This document shows positions 63,704 to 64,000 of a stretch of 64,000 nt of DNA, piece by piece (within the stretch, counting starts at the first letter, position 1; each line of letters opens with the position of its first letter). The translations under genes were made by a program, and so were the position numbers. This DNA is from Porphyra umbilicalis (lineage: Eukaryota; Rhodophyta; Bangiophyceae; Bangiales; Bangiaceae), in the NCBI GenBank assembly GCA_002049455.2, contig KV918925.1, positions 101,409 through 165,408 on the forward strand, given 5' to 3'. Under the pieces are notes generated by a model. The model did no database searches, was not told the DNA's origin, and worked only from the letters and a program-made list of their open reading frames with translations.

Positions 63704-64000
63704 GCCCGCCCACATCCCGTACCGTGACTCAAAGCTGACGCGCATCCTCCAACCGCCCTCGGCGGCAACGCGCGCACGGGCGTCGTGGCGGCGGTCACGC
63801 CCGCGCGCGCGCACGCCGAGGAGACGGGGAGCACGTTGAAGTTTGCGGCGCGCGCGGCGCGCGTCACCAACGCAACCGTCGTCAATGAGTGGTTGGACGA
63901 TCGGGCAAAGCTCAAACGCGCGGCGGGCACCATTGAGGCCCTCCGCGCGGCGCTCGCGGCGGCGACCGCGGCGGCGGCGGCGGGGCGGGGCGGGGCGGGC
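62486..64000 (+). CDS. Kinesin motor (CENP-E/kinesin-7-like), incomplete at window end, frame-broken
   Basis: ATG 62486 (MATPAASAAAAVGAPPP) is followed after a C run by the motor in another frame: VQVAVRVRPLNARERD and WVPWAYDGKTIRQ, then a Gly/Ala insert with G runs and a second frame change. From about 62830: YTYDHLFLPGSTNGDVYAAV, FAYGQTASGKTHTMLG (P-loop, about 62950), ASYIEIYNEVINDLLDGG, ETVGCPADVLSLL, GDTAMNERSSRSHTIFTL (switch I), LVDLAGSERASQTGAE (switch II), HINKSLLTLGTVIAKLS, a Gly insert, and HIPYRDSKLTRILQ. A further one-base deficit at about 63748 shifts to ALGGNARTGVVAAVTPARAH, STLKFAARA and VNEWLDDRAKLKR, the motor end and neck, running off the window. The SRSHTIFTL.IESRE and neck sequences resemble kinesin-7. 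Stalk and tail are not visible. Confidence 0.85.

Noticed and set aside
61527-63713. A 728-codon minus-strand ORF opposite the kinesin
   Set aside because: Kinesin motor motifs are unmistakable on the plus strand; the minus-strand frame is a shadow.
1-64000. tRNA, rRNA or small nuclear RNA genes
   Set aside because: No cloverleaf with TTCGA-type loop and matching acceptor stem, and no rRNA core sequence, was noticed by reading; a covariance-model scan was not possible here.

Overview
The window looks like nuclear DNA from a red alga, most probably a Bangiophyceae (Porphyra/Pyropia-like) genome. This is inferred from very GC-rich genes (many wobble positions are G or C), compact genes with few or no short introns, Ala/Gly/Pro low-complexity inserts inside conserved proteins, and a phycobiliprotein-family gene carrying a spliceosomal intron. 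The genes are typically eukaryotic (SAGA subunit, ELOF1, kinesin, N-terminal methyltransferase) and there is no bacterial operon structure. No species name can be proved from the sequence alone.

Layout. About 1-18 kb is transposon territory of lower GC. It holds a dead Harbinger-type transposase (277-1650), a 2 kb repeat present as two inverted arms (about 2415-6240 and 11715-13700) with a pogo-like transposon nested in the left arm, a 136-bp palindromic MITE, and a two-gene Harbinger-like element (14335-17613). About 20-36 kb is gene-rich: a DUF177/YceD-type plastid protein, a chromophore-less allophycocyanin-like protein, an SPT3 homologue swollen by homopolymeric amino-acid runs, an NTM1-type N-terminal methyltransferase, a small helical protein, ornithine aminotransferase and phosphoserine aminotransferase. 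About 37-46.9 kb is again repeats and decayed transposon genes, including a second copy of the palindromic MITE. About 46.9-64 kb is gene-rich: a three-exon aldehyde dehydrogenase, a GNAT acetyltransferase, a WBP2/GRAM protein, a Pro/Thr-rich single-pass membrane protein, a COQ6-type hydroxylase, ELOF1 and the start of a CENP-E-like kinesin that runs off the end.

The host genes do not form one pathway. Functional links are loose: two PLP aminotransferases lie in tandem on one strand (serine synthesis and ornithine/glutamate metabolism), SPT3 and ELOF1 both act in RNA polymerase II transcription, and the DUF177 and phycobiliprotein-like genes are neighbours, tail to tail, with likely plastid roles.

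Two cross-cutting observations matter for anyone using this annotation. First, several otherwise good genes (SPT3, WBP2, kinesin, perhaps GNAT and ALDH) change reading frame inside or beside G/C homopolymer runs, so the frame changes are as likely to be assembly or base-calling errors as real lesions. Second, in the highly GC-rich segments (18.4-19.9, 23.2-28.7, 61-62.5 kb) stop codons are rare in all six frames, so long open frames there are not evidence of genes. Start codons given here are ATG; introns were placed by GT/AG borders and protein continuity and have no transcript support.
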